In this document: positions 55,017 through 64,000 of the stretch, piece by piece
How the letters are laid out: each line of letters starts with the position of its first letter
How positions within the stretch are numbered: the stretch's first letter is position 1
NCBI GenBank assembly: GCA_934718785.1
Contig: CAKVAF010000001.1
Location: 1-64,000, forward strand
Reading direction: 5' to 3'
Length of the DNA stretch: 64,000 bases
Origin: an uncultured Campylobacter sp.
Lineage (GTDB): Bacteria > Campylobacterota > Campylobacteria > Campylobacterales > Campylobacteraceae
Position numbers and translations under genes: made by a program
Notes under the pieces: model-generated
The model's database searches: none
What the model was told of the DNA's origin: nothing
What the model saw: the letters and a program-made list of their open reading frames with translations, nothing else

Positions 55017-56453
55017 TTATAGCAAATTTTCTTTGCGGGCAAGTTCTTTAAAGCCTAAGTCTCTAAGGCTTGGGTTGTTCGAGCTTTCGACAATTAAAGG
55101 CTTGATGATGAAGACGATTTCAGTGATGTTTGAGCTTTGTTCTTTGCCGCGAAAAAGTGCGCCCAAAAGCGGCACTTTAGCAAGTCCTTTGACTTCGCTT
55201 TGCGTGAAGCCATCTTGATGAGAGATGAGCCCGCCTAAAATCAGCGTTTGATTATTCTCCATTTGCACGACGGTAGAAAGCTTTTTTTGCACTGTATCAG
55301 GGGCTATCGTGCGCACGGCTTCTTGGCGGCGATTGTCCTGAGCGTATTTGAAGCTGCTAAGACTTGGGCTAATCCTTAAAATAATCCTGCCATCATCTGA
55401 AATTTCGGGCAAAATATTCAGCAAAATGCCTACAAAAATCGAGTAATTATTATAAACTTCGCTCACCGTGGTGCCGCTGTCGCTGCTTTTGGAGCTTTCT
55501 TTGACTTGATAATTTATAGTATCGCCCACAGAAATGATGGCTTGCTGGTTGTTAAGTGCCATAAGCTTGGGGTTTGAAAGCACTTTACTTTTGCCATTTG
55601 TGTTTAAAAAATTTATAATCGAGCTAAGATTAATGCCAGCATTAAAGCCTAAGTTGCGCACGAAAAAATCACTTGAATTGGTGTTGGTATAGGCGATATT
55701 TGAGGGCGCACCGCTTGCATTAGCGGTGTTAAAGCTGAGATTGAAATTTTGCCAGTTAATACCAGTAGAATGTGCTTTATCAAGGCTTACGGCAATGATA
55801 TTGACATCTATGGCAACTTGTTTTTTAAGCCGCTCTTGTAAATTTTTAATATAAAGGCTCGCCCTTTGCAGCTGGCTTGCGCTGCCGCTGAGTGTGATGA
55901 GCCCTGTATTTTCATTAATAATGGGCGCAAAGGCTTCTTCGCCCTCGCTTTGCAAAAGTAAATTAAGCTCCTTTTCAATATCCTGCCAAAAGTCAAATTT
56001 TTCGACACTGACTATCATATTATCATTTTGCGCTTCTTCACTTTCATTTAAGCTCTGCCTAGCCCTAGCATCCACAGAAGCTTTGATAATGCTTTGTCCT
56101 TCGCGAATTGATGTGATGTAATTGAGCTTAAAAGTCTGGGTTTTTAAACTTGCGATTTTTAAAACGCGCCCGTTAAAATCATAATGTAAATTTTTTTCTT
56201 TAAGCAAAATGTCAAAGATTTCTTTTAAATTTGCATTTTTGATATTTAAAGTGCTATTTGAGCCAAGCTTGAGCCTTGCTTTTTCATCTTTAAAAAGCAC
56301 AGAAAAGGCACAAAGGCTAGAAAATTGCTCTAAGATCTCTAAAGTGTGGGTTTCTTCAAGTAAGCTGAGATTGAAATTTCGACTCATACATTTAGCAAAA
56401 AGCGCACTTTGCAGGCTGAAAAATAAAATAAAACTAATCAATAAAAATTTTAT
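55017..56453 (-). CDS. ctsD: Competence secretin CtsD, unusual start
   Basis: Outer-membrane secretin of the DNA-uptake machinery (Cj1474c-like). A signal peptide (KFLLISFILFFSLQSALFAK) is followed by N-domains and the secretin core with VLSNPKLMALNNQQAIISVG and the final PLLGALFRG. The frame is open to 56594, but the only good RBS (AAGGAG at 56459-56464) places initiation five bases later at an ATA codon (56451-56453), giving a well-formed signal peptide. An ATG at 56513 without an RBS and a TTG at 56441 are alternatives. The gene overlaps the ctsR end by about 20 bases at the chosen start. Confidence 0.85.
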   Translation of the reverse strand: MKFLLISFILFFSLQSALFAKCMSRNFNLSLLEETHTLEILEQFSSLCAFSVLFKDEKARLKLGSNSTLNIKNANLKEIFDILLKEKNLHYDFNGRVLKIASLKTQTFKLNYITSIREGQSIIKASVDARARQSLNESEEAQNDNMIVSVEKFDFWQDIEKELNLLLQSEGEEAFAPIINENTGLITLSGSASQLQRASLYIKNLQERLKKQVAIDVNIIAVSLDKAHSTGINWQNFNLSFNTANASGAPSNIAYTNTNSSDFFVRNLGFNAGINLSSIINFLNTNGKSKVLSNPKLMALNNQQAIISVGDTINYQVKESSKSSDSGTTVSEVYNNYSIFVGILLNILPEISDDGRIILRISPSLSSFKYAQDNRRQEAVRTIAPDTVQKKLSTVVQMENNQTLILGGLISHQDGFTQSEVKGLAKVPLLGALFRGKEQSSNITEIVFIIKPLIVESSNNPSLRDLGFKELARKENLL

Positions 56454-56961
56454 GATTGCTCCTTGTGGCTTTAAGCTTGATGAGCTTGCTGTCTTGTTTG
56501 AGTAAAATTTCATCGTCTTTGATGTCAAGGATTTGCGCTTGGCTGATGAAATCGCCTTCTTGATACCATTTAGAGTTGATTTTAACCCTATCATTTAAAA
56601 GCGCTTGGATTTTAAAACTAGGGGTTAGGGTTTCAAAAAAGGGATTTTTAAAGCTTGAAATATCAAGTTCTGGCGAATTTGTAGGATTTAAATTGGCTTT
56701 GTTTTGAGAATTTGAAAGCTCTGCAACTTTTAAATTTTGCAAATTGATTTTTAAACTTAAAAGTGCATTTTCTTTAGAAATTAACTTAAAATCAGGCGTA
56801 GAATTTAGCGCTAAATTGCTTGTAGAATTTGACGCGATACTTGCTGCTAAAAAGCCTGATTTTAAAGAATTTTCTTTTAGTGCTGAAGGAGAATTGATTT
56901 GCGCGAATGCGCTCATTTTTATCACAAACGCGCAAATAATAAAAATTCCCCTTAGCTTCAC
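56434..56961 (-). CDS. ctsR: Competence protein CtsR
   Basis: 175-residue protein with an N-terminal signal or anchor (about 1-20, ending SAFA) and a C-terminal part reading KSWYQEGDFISQAQILDIKD-like pilus-biogenesis sequence near residues 133-155. It lies between por and ctsD as Cj1475c does, and its end overlaps ctsD. It has no relation to the CtsR heat-shock repressor. The call depends strongly on synteny. Confidence 0.8.
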   Translation of the reverse strand: MKLRGIFIICAFVIKMSAFAQINSPSALKENSLKSGFLAASIASNSTSNLALNSTPDFKLISKENALLSLKINLQNLKVAELSNSQNKANLNPTNSPELDISSFKNPFFETLTPSFKIQALLNDRVKINSKWYQEGDFISQAQILDIKDDEILLKQDSKLIKLKATRSNHKIFID

Positions 56962-56964
56962 TTG

Positions 56965-59900
56965 TTAATCCTTGCCGTGATTTTGTCCTGCTTCATCGCT
57001 GAAATCAGCTGCTGCAAAGCGTCTAAGCTGGCGATATCTTCTTTGTGCGTCGCCTTTGTTTTTCGCAAAAAGCTCAGCCGCGTGCTCTGGATTTGTCTTT
57101 TTGAGTGAATTATAGCGCACTTCATTCATCAAAAAGCTTTCATAAAGCGACCAGTCAGGCTCTTTACCCACTAAAGTGAGTGGATTTTTACCCTCATTTT
57201 GTAGGCGTGGATCGTAAGTATAAATAGGCCAGTAGCCGCATTTTGTCGCAAGCTCACCTTGACTTCCTGAAAGTCCTAGTCCTCCTTTAATACCGTGTGC
57301 TATACAAGGAGAATAGCAAATCACCAAGGACGGTCCATCATAAGCTTCTGCAAGCATCAATGCTTTTATAACGTGATTATAGTTTGCATTAGAATTTACT
57401 TGTGCTACAAAGATATAGCCATAAGTCATAGCAATTTGGCCTAAATCTTTCTTTTGCACAGGCTTTCCAGCTGCGGCAAATTGAGCCACTGCGCCGGTGT
57501 GCGTTGACTTAGAACTTTGACCGCCTGTATTTGAATACACTTCAGTATCTAGCACAAGCACATTGACATTTTCCCCACTTGCAAGCACGTGATCAAGCCC
57601 CCCATAACCGATATCATAAGCCCAGCCATCGCCGCCAAAAATCCATTGAGATTTTTTAGTGATGTATTGCTTAAGATCGTAAAGTTCATCAAGGACTTTG
57701 TTGCCTTTGTTTTGCTCTAAAAGTGGCACGATTTGATTGCGAATTTCAACGCTTTTTGCGGCGTCTTCTTTATTTGCGATCCATTCTTTAAAAAGCGGGG
57801 CAAAGGCATTTGGCACATTGTCCATGTTATTTAGCATTAAATTTTCAATTCTATGTCTCATCGTCTCAGTCGCTACTTTCATCCCAAAGCCAAATTCAGC
57901 ATTATCTTCAAAAAGCGAATTCCCCCAAGCTGGACCGTGTCCACTTTTAATGCTCTTTCTATAAGGCGTTGATGGAGCCGAGCCTCCATAAATCGAGCTG
58001 CAACCAGTAGCATTAGCCACGATCATTCTTTCGCCAAAAAGTCTTGTTACAAGCGTGATGTATGGAGTTTCGCCACATCCAGGACAAGCACCGTGAAATT
58101 CAAAAAGGGGCTGAGCAAACTGCGCTCCCTTGACATTTTCTTTTGCCATCACATCATCTTTATAAGCGATCTTTTTGAATAAATAATCCGCATTGTCTTG
58201 CTCGCCAAAGTCCATTTCTTCTTCTAAAGGCACCATAACGAGTGATTTTTCTTTTGTAGGGCATTCTTGTACGCAAAGCTCACAACCGGTGCAGTCAAGC
58301 GGGCTGACTTGAATTTTAAATTTAAACTTCTCGCCCTTTGTGCCTTTTGCTTCAAGGGCGTGATCTTTTACACCTTGAGGAGCTGCTGCAAGCTCTTCAT
58401 CGTTGATTAAGAACGGGCGAATGACTGCGTGCGGACAAACTGAAGCGCATTGATTACACTGGATACAATTTCCCTCAATCCAGCGCGGCACCAAAACACC
58501 CACACCGCGTTTTTCATACTCAGTCGTTCCGCTTTCAAAGTGTCCATCCTCATAGCCTAAAAAGGCTGAAACAGGTAGCTCATTTCCCTTAGCTGCTTCC
58601 ATAGACTTGGCGATTTTTTGCACGAATTCAGTGCCTTTGTAGTGATTGACGATTTCTTCATCTTTATTATCATCTGCTAGGCTCTTCCAGCTAGGATCGA
58701 CATCTACTTTTTGAAGCCCATCAGCACCGATATCAATGGCTTTATAATTCATCTCAACGATCGCATCGCCTTTTTTACCATAAGTTTTCTTTGCAAATTC
58801 TTTCATATATTTTTGCGCATCTTCAAAAGGAATGATACCTGTAAGCTTAAAGAATGCTGATTGCATAATGGTGTTTGTGCGATTACCCAAACCTATATCG
58901 CGTGCAAGTTTTGTCGCATTGATGATATAAAAATTAATTTCTTGTTCAGCCAACACTCTTTTAACTTTATTTGGCAAGTGCAAAATAGTCTCTTGTGGCG
59001 ACCAAATGCTATTGAGCAAGAATGTGCCGCCTTTACGAATGCCCTCTAAAACATCGTAAGTTTCAAGGTAAGCTGCCACCGAGCAAGCCACAAAGTGCGG
59101 AGTTGTAACAAGATAAGTTGATCGAATCGGCTTTTTAGAAAAGCGCAAGTGGCTTCTTGTATAACCGCCTGATTTCTTAGAATCATAGGCAAAATAAGCT
59201 TGAGCGTAAAAGTCTGTCTCATCGCCGATAATTTTAATCGAGTTTTTGTTCGCACCCACAGTTCCATCCGCGCCAAGTCCGTAAAATAGACATTCAGTTG
59301 TGCTGTCATTACTTAAAGAAACATTGTCTTTAACTTCAAGCGAAGTGTGCGTTACATCATCAACAATACCTACAGTAAAGCCATCTTTTGGCTGTGTGGC
59401 ACTTAAATTTTCATAAACTGCAAACATTTGCGCAGGATTAACATCTTTTGAAGAAAGGCCGTATCTACCGCCCACGATCAAAGGCGCATTTTCTTTGCCA
59501 TAAAAGGCTGCGCGCACATCAAGATAAAGTGGCTCGCCAAGGCTGCCCGGCTCTTTTGTCCTGTCTAAAACAGCGATTTTTTTCACTGATTTTGGCATGA
59601 CATCAAAGAAATATTTAAGGCTGAAAGGTCTGTAAAGATAGACTTTAAGCACGCCCACTTTTTCGCCTTTTTTGTTTAAATAATCCACCACTTGTTCAAG
59701 CGTTTGAGTCACAGAGCCCATCGCTACGATAATGCGCTCAGCATCAGGGGCGCCGTAATACACAAAAGGCTTATAAGTTCTTCCTGTAATGGCTGAAATT
59801 TCTTTCATATAGTCATTAACAACATCTGGAAGCGCGTTATAGAAGCGATTTGATAATTCTCTTGTTTGAAAATAAATGTCATCATTTTGCGCTGTTCCCC

Positions 59901-60549
59901 TTGTGATAGGGCTTTCAGGGTTAAGACAGGAGTTTTTAAACTCGCGTATAGCCTCTTTATCCACAAGTCTTTCTAGGTCTGCGTAGTCGATGAGCTCGAT
60001 TTTTTGAATTTCATGGCTCGTTCTAAAGCCGTCAAAAAAGTGTAAAAACGGCACACGACCCTTAATCGCCGCCAAATGCGCAAGCCCTGCTAAGTCCATA
60101 GTCTCTTGCACAGAGTGAGAACAAAGAAGCGCAAAGCCTGTTTGACGCGCTGCGTAAATATCTTGATGATCGCCAAAAATTGAAAGTGCCTGCGAAGCCA
60201 CCGCGCGCGCTGCGACATGGATCACACAGGGAAGAAGCTGACCCGCGATTTTATACATATTTGGAATTTTAAGCAAAAGCCCTTGAGACGCAGTATAAGT
60301 CGTCGTTAAAGCGCCCGCTTGCAAAGAGCCATGCACAGTGCCTGCAGCTCCTGCTTCACTTTGCATTTCGACAACTTTAACCGGCATTCCAAAGATATTT
60401 TTCTTACCTTGTGCCGCCCAAGCGTCGGTGTGATCGGCCATAGGAGAGCTTGGAGTGATAGGATAAATCCCCGCAACTTCGGTCAGTGCATACGAAGCGT
60501 AGGCTGCTGCTTCGTTACCGTCCATTGTTTTCATAACTTTTTTACCCAT
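56965..60549 (-). CDS. por: Pyruvate:ferredoxin (flavodoxin) oxidoreductase
   Basis: Single-chain oxidoreductase that converts pyruvate to acetyl-CoA, passing electrons to flavodoxin or ferredoxin. In order: the pyruvate-binding domain (YPITPSSPMADHTDAW near 30), the gamma domain, two 4Fe-4S clusters (CIQCNQCASVCP near 697; CTGCELCVQECP near 752) and the C-terminal TPP domain (GDGWAYDIGYGG, then SNTGGQSSKST). The start at MGKKVMKTMDG has an RBS (GAAAGGATTGTCA); five more upstream codons are open but unsupported. About 1194 residues. It is the leader of a por-ctsR-ctsD run. Confidence 0.96.
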   Translation of the reverse strand: MGKKVMKTMDGNEAAAYASYALTEVAGIYPITPSSPMADHTDAWAAQGKKNIFGMPVKVVEMQSEAGAAGTVHGSLQAGALTTTYTASQGLLLKIPNMYKIAGQLLPCVIHVAARAVASQALSIFGDHQDIYAARQTGFALLCSHSVQETMDLAGLAHLAAIKGRVPFLHFFDGFRTSHEIQKIELIDYADLERLVDKEAIREFKNSCLNPESPITRGTAQNDDIYFQTRELSNRFYNALPDVVNDYMKEISAITGRTYKPFVYYGAPDAERIIVAMGSVTQTLEQVVDYLNKKGEKVGVLKVYLYRPFSLKYFFDVMPKSVKKIAVLDRTKEPGSLGEPLYLDVRAAFYGKENAPLIVGGRYGLSSKDVNPAQMFAVYENLSATQPKDGFTVGIVDDVTHTSLEVKDNVSLSNDSTTECLFYGLGADGTVGANKNSIKIIGDETDFYAQAYFAYDSKKSGGYTRSHLRFSKKPIRSTYLVTTPHFVACSVAAYLETYDVLEGIRKGGTFLLNSIWSPQETILHLPNKVKRVLAEQEINFYIINATKLARDIGLGNRTNTIMQSAFFKLTGIIPFEDAQKYMKEFAKKTYGKKGDAIVEMNYKAIDIGADGLQKVDVDPSWKSLADDNKDEEIVNHYKGTEFVQKIAKSMEAAKGNELPVSAFLGYEDGHFESGTTEYEKRGVGVLVPRWIEGNCIQCNQCASVCPHAVIRPFLINDEELAAAPQGVKDHALEAKGTKGEKFKFKIQVSPLDCTGCELCVQECPTKEKSLVMVPLEEEMDFGEQDNADYLFKKIAYKDDVMAKENVKGAQFAQPLFEFHGACPGCGETPYITLVTRLFGERMIVANATGCSSIYGGSAPSTPYRKSIKSGHGPAWGNSLFEDNAEFGFGMKVATETMRHRIENLMLNNMDNVPNAFAPLFKEWIANKEDAAKSVEIRNQIVPLLEQNKGNKVLDELYDLKQYITKKSQWIFGGDGWAYDIGYGGLDHVLASGENVNVLVLDTEVYSNTGGQSSKSTHTGAVAQFAAAGKPVQKKDLGQIAMTYGYIFVAQVNSNANYNHVIKALMLAEAYDGPSLVICYSPCIAHGIKGGLGLSGSQGELATKCGYWPIYTYDPRLQNEGKNPLTLVGKEPDWSLYESFLMNEVRYNSLKKTNPEHAAELFAKNKGDAQRRYRQLRRFAAADFSDEAGQNHGKD

Positions 60550-60788
60550 TGACAATCCTTTCATTTAATGTAGTAACTTGTCTAAATCATATATAAAATT
60601 TGCTTAAACCCAGTTAAATTTCACGCGTTAAATTTTCATAATCGCACAAATTTGATAAAAAAATTTCAAAAGGTAACACTTTTACTTTACAAGGCACAAA
60701 TTTACAAAGTTTTAAATTCTATAAAAGTTTTAATTTACAAACTCGCAAATCAAGTCTTAAATTTCAAAATTTCGGTTTATTCATCTTA
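60550..60788. other. AT-rich leader of por
   Basis: AT-rich sequence without repeat modules. On the minus strand TATATGAT about 30-40 bases before the start could be the por -10 box, but the match is weak. The longer gap 60550-61582 also contains the toxin-antitoxin relic and a repeat cluster listed separately. Confidence 0.5.
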
Positions 60789-61068
60789 CTAAATATTTAA
60801 AATTTCAATTTTATCTTTACAAATTTTAAAAGGCACGACATAGCGTTTGAAGATTAAATTACGCACATTCTCATCATTAAACGCCCTATTTTTAGCGAAG
60901 CGATAGGGCATAAAGGCAATGTCATAAATTTTATTATAAAGCTCATTTCTAAACTCAACAGCCCTTTCAGTATTATCAAGACTGATAAAACTCTACTCCA
61001 GCAAGCTTTGCGATACTATCAAGCGCAATCAAAAAGTCCTTATTTGCATTCTCAAAATGTATAGTCAT
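60789..61068 (-). pseudogene. Relic fusing antitoxin start to ParE-type toxin end
   Basis: Read leftward, 61068-60976 encodes MTIHFENANKDFLIALDSIA and a few more residues before a stop, like the start of a Campylobacter antitoxin. About 16 bases before that stop, another frame takes over and runs to 60789. It reads FISLDNTERAVEFRNELYNK, then PYRFAKNRAFNDENVRNLIF and ending KIEILNI, which is the C-terminal two thirds of a RelE/ParE toxin. The antitoxin C-terminus and toxin N-terminus are missing, so a deletion joined the two genes. Confidence 0.7.
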
Positions 61069-61289
61069 CCTTAGCCCTTTTCTAAAATATAAATTTTGTT
61101 TATTATAGCTAAAATTTGATTTGAGTGAGATTTTAAAATTCATTGGTTTCATCTTTGTGCCCGCGAGCTGCGGGCTGCAATAGATTGAAGGTCCAAGCCT
61201 AAAAAAGCCTTTATTGCAAAGCTACCTTAATAGACTTGCAAATAGGGCTTTAAGAATAGATTAAAAAATTTATAAATTTAATCTAAATT

Positions 61290-61531
61290 TCCAAAACTAC
61301 AGCGCGAGTTTTGGGAAGTTAATTCTTTCAATAAATTTTTAAATTCCCAATTTCCTTATTTGTAAATTCTTTTAAATTCTACTTTCACAAATTTTGGATT
61401 GCTTTACTTCTTACAATGACAAAACAGCTGTCATTGCGAGACTTGACTTTGTCAAGTCGTGGCAATCTATAAATTTACTTTACTAAAAAAGCTATGGATT
61501 GCCACGCCGATTTCATCGGCTCGCAATGATG
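61290..61531. repeat. Repeat cluster downstream of flgE
   Basis: A compact palindromic variant of the terminal motif (CCAAAACTACAGCGCGAGTT, 61291-61310), then modules at 61393-61420 (inverted), 61429-61470 (inner palindrome TTGACTTTGTCAA) and 61493-61531 (inverted, inner CCGATTTCATCGG). Confidence 0.75.
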
Positions 61532-61582
61532 CCGATTAAATTAATCACCGTGATAAAAGCGCTCAAAAACGCGCGCCAAAGC

Positions 61583-64000
61583 CTACTGCTTAAGCTGTAA
61601 AAGCGTATTTAAAAGCTGATCGCTCGTTGTGATCGTCTTTGAGTTTGCTTGATAGCCCCTTTGAATGACAATCAAATTTGTCAAACTCAAGCTTAAATCC
61701 GCATTTGAGCTTTCCAAAGCCGAAGTTTGCATTGAGCCGCGTCCGCCCGTGCCGCTTGTGCCGATTGTTAAGTCGCCGCTGTTTGCTGAAATTCTAAATA
61801 AATTTCCGCCTATATCTTCAAGCCCTGAGTCATTTGTAACATTACCCATTGCAATGCGTCCTAGTACGAGCGTTACACCATTATCAAAGCTTCCTAGTAT
61901 ATTTCCTGCTTGATCGACCCTTGTATTTTCCATACCTTGTCTAAGCGTTCCAGCGGCGTAGCCATCGGTGCTTTTTTTGCTAAGGCTTGAAGTTCTATCA
62001 TTGCTAACAAGCCCTGTGTAATCTCCACTTCCGCCTAAATTCAGTGTTACGAGTTGATTTGGCGCGCTGCCGTTATTACCGCTAAAATTGATCGTTCTAG
62101 GATCATATGAAATGAGTGAGCCATCATTTCCAAAGCGCACTGTGCCGACCATGATATTATTAAGCCCGTCCGCACGCGTTGAGATTGTGGCTGGCTCATC
62201 GACCTTTATAATCATTTGCCATTCATTACCCCCATCAAGCGTGGTGTCTTGCTTGACCCATTGCACGGTGATATTATGCTCAGTTCCCAGGCTGTCAAAA
62301 ATTTGCAAATTCGTTCCAAAAGAACTGAGTGCAAGCTCTTTAGTGAGCTTGTTTTGTGTGCCAGCATTTAAATTTCCCATCCAGCCTGAAAATAGTCCGT
62401 TTAAAGCGTCATTTGTGCTGACAAGCCCATTTTCATCGCTGTATGAGGTATTATACATATTCATATTTTTAGCAGCGATACCGCCACCTGGAGTTGGATT
62501 GTTCTGATTTTGTTGCATAGCCGCACCGCCGGCTAATTGTGTCACTTCATTTGCATTTGAAATCACATATTGACCATTTTGATTGACTTGCACTTTTACC
62601 TTTTCATTGACATCGGTTAAGTCAAATGTGCCTGTGCCATTAAAATCCACACCAAAGCGCGCATCGCGTTGTAAAAGCTCTCTTAAATCTTCAGTTGAGT
62701 TAAATACTCTCACATCGTTATTGTAAAGTGAGCCATTCATTACTGCGTTATAATAATTTTGCGAAGCCACAGCATTAGGGTTATTTTGATCCCACGTTGG
62801 CGGCTGGTTCGCAGTCCCTGCGATAAAAGCCTGTCCGCTGTCTGCATCCCACATTCTTGGCAGGGTTTGTCCTGTCGAGCTGTAAGTGTATTTGTGCGCT
62901 GTAATGATTTGCACTTGATCGTTTGCCGGACCTGTGAATTGGTTTGGTGCGTTACCCCCTGTGGCTGTCCATACTGAAGTCAAGGCATTACCTTGACCTG
63001 TATTTGATTGTTGAGTATAAGTTCTATTACCGCCCCCTTGTGCCACTGCTGTTACTTGCCACACTTCACCAGCAGAATTTCCTGCATTGACGGTGAGATT
63101 GATATTTTTCATATTGTCCGTTGTGCCGCTGGCATTGGTGTTGATGAATTGAATTCCCGAACCATTCGCATTTTTTACCGCACGCACACCTGTGCCTTGT
63201 CTGGTGTCTGTGGCACTTGTAAAGGTATTGATATAAGCTATGGCAGCATCAATGCCCCTAATGTCCGCATTTTGAATATTCACGCCATTAATGGTAATGT
63301 TAAGATTTGCAGCTTGAGTGGCATCACCCCAGAAAATCGCATTTTGATTTTGCGCTGTGATATTTGGATCGTAAGCATTCACGCCCCTACTATTTGTATT
63401 ATAAATGGCATCGGCAAAACTCATCCAAAAGCCTTGACCTTCTCTTAAATTCACACTTTGATTAGTCTCACCATCAAACACTGAAGCAAAGTCAATGCCC
63501 TTTTCGGTAACATCTTGTGTGTTTGTAGTGGTGGTGTAAAAAAGTGTGGTTCCAGCGTCGTTTTCGTTATTTTCGGTGACGGTGTTGCCTTGCACTCTGT
63601 AGCCATGCACGCTATCAAGCGAGTAAATCGGGCGGCTGGTGTCTGCGTCGATTCTTCTACCGCTATTTAAATTCGCATTTAAATAAATTTGTGAGCTAGG
63701 ATTTGCTGGGATTTGCATTGCTGGGTTCCAGTGGAGATTTTCTACTGGCAAAGTCGTATCCACGCGTCCAGTAACTGGATCTCTGTTCCAGCCTTGCACG
63801 ACATAGCCCGCACTATTTACGAAATTTCCTGCTGCATCTTGTAAAAATGCGCCGTCTCTTGTGAGATATTTGTTAAAGCCGCCATCATCGCTCACCATAA
63901 AAAAGCCATTGCCATTAATCGCCACATCGTAGTTTCTATCTGTGGTTGAGATATTGCCTTGAGAATGCACGCGCATTGTCGAGCTGGCATTGACACCTAA
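61583..64000 (-). CDS. flgE: Flagellar hook protein FlgE, 5' partial
   Basis: Subunit of the flagellar hook. The frame is open through the right edge: the residues before the internal ATG at 63976 read LGVNASST, so the true start lies outside, about 60 residues away if the length is near that of C. jejuni FlgE (about 865). A D0/D1 segment (YDVAINGNGFFMVSDDG near the edge), large variable surface domains and the C-terminal coiled-coil segment (LTNLIVIQRGYQANSKTIT) are visible. The C-terminus is LLQLKQ. A long hook protein with big outer domains is typical of the genus. Confidence 0.93.
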   Translation of the reverse strand, partial: LGVNASSTMRVHSQGNISTTDRNYDVAINGNGFFMVSDDGGFNKYLTRDGAFLQDAAGNFVNSAGYVVQGWNRDPVTGRVDTTLPVENLHWNPAMQIPANPSSQIYLNANLNSGRRIDADTSRPIYSLDSVHGYRVQGNTVTENNENDAGTTLFYTTTTNTQDVTEKGIDFASVFDGETNQSVNLREGQGFWMSFADAIYNTNSRGVNAYDPNITAQNQNAIFWGDATQAANLNITINGVNIQNADIRGIDAAIAYINTFTSATDTRQGTGVRAVKNANGSGIQFINTNASGTTDNMKNINLTVNAGNSAGEVWQVTAVAQGGGNRTYTQQSNTGQGNALTSVWTATGGNAPNQFTGPANDQVQIITAHKYTYSSTGQTLPRMWDADSGQAFIAGTANQPPTWDQNNPNAVASQNYYNAVMNGSLYNNDVRVFNSTEDLRELLQRDARFGVDFNGTGTFDLTDVNEKVKVQVNQNGQYVISNANEVTQLAGGAAMQQNQNNPTPGGGIAAKNMNMYNTSYSDENGLVSTNDALNGLFSGWMGNLNAGTQNKLTKELALSSFGTNLQIFDSLGTEHNITVQWVKQDTTLDGGNEWQMIIKVDEPATISTRADGLNNIMVGTVRFGNDGSLISYDPRTINFSGNNGSAPNQLVTLNLGGSGDYTGLVSNDRTSSLSKKSTDGYAAGTLRQGMENTRVDQAGNILGSFDNGVTLVLGRIAMGNVTNDSGLEDIGGNLFRISANSGDLTIGTSGTGGRGSMQTSALESSNADLSLSLTNLIVIQRGYQANSKTITTSDQLLNTLLQLKQ

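Noticed and set aside
1..64000. tRNA or rRNA genes
   Set aside because: No cloverleaf with TTCRA-type arms and no rRNA segments were noticed in the gaps. A dedicated tRNA scan was not possible here.

Overview
The window is chromosomal DNA of a Campylobacter species. The evidence is protein sequence and gene order: pgi-galU-pgpA, the mrdA/engB/lptA/lptC/kdsC block in the C. jejuni Cj0652-Cj0647 order, a Tlp receptor beside zupT, algC-fliL-acpS, dut followed by an EI24 membrane protein, an S10-spc operon without rpmD, ctsRD beside por, and a very large hook protein. Blocks that I remember as far apart in C. jejuni are adjacent here, so this is a related but rearranged species. I cannot name it.

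Layout. 1-1429: a GT8 glycosyltransferase running in from the left. 1774-9524: leftward sugar-phosphate, phospholipid, cell-wall and LPS genes. 9525-10027: no protein gene, but a structured RNA candidate with its own promoter and terminator, built on IS200/IS605-type end hairpins. 10028-14603: a group A chemoreceptor, zupT and ruvC, separated by long repeats. 14985-16994: YceI, a HIT-like protein and an HEMAH protein. 17315-21228: a sulfur and methionine cluster (metA, tusA, yeeE/tsuA, metY with a leader ORF). 21569-22669: a GDPD-like protein and a 39-residue small ORF. 23392-33090: secY and twenty ribosomal protein genes from one leftward promoter. 33701-36926: a sigma-28 promoter gene, algC, fliL and acpS. 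37173-40855: a phospholipase D lipoprotein and a wrecked capsule transferase gene. 40934-48086: dut, an EI24 protein and the capsule export set kpsM-T-E-D-F. 48127-54996: rnc, aroC, cutA, hisC, rarA, a DUF945 protein and a YigZ protein. 55017-60549: competence genes ctsD and ctsR, then pyruvate:ferredoxin oxidoreductase. 60789-61068: a collapsed toxin-antitoxin pair. 61583-64000: flgE, running out on the right.

What stands out is the non-coding sequence. Most long gaps hold a dispersed family of paired modules: TCATTGCGAG, then a variable short palindrome, then GCAATCYA, often in alternating orientation. A second motif, AAAACAGCGGCGCGAGTTTTG, lies beside these modules. At 14700-14905 it forms inverted termini around them, which suggests a small non-autonomous element of about 200 bp. 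The same motif lies in frame inside two coding regions, and a module supplies the stop codon of the GT8 gene.

Several housekeeping proteins (PBP2, EngB, AcpS, HisC, ZupT) also carry Asn/Leu/Lys-rich insertions encoded by AATTTAAA-rich DNA.

No tRNA, rRNA, CRISPR array, intact transposase, prophage or long poly-G phase-variation tract was seen.
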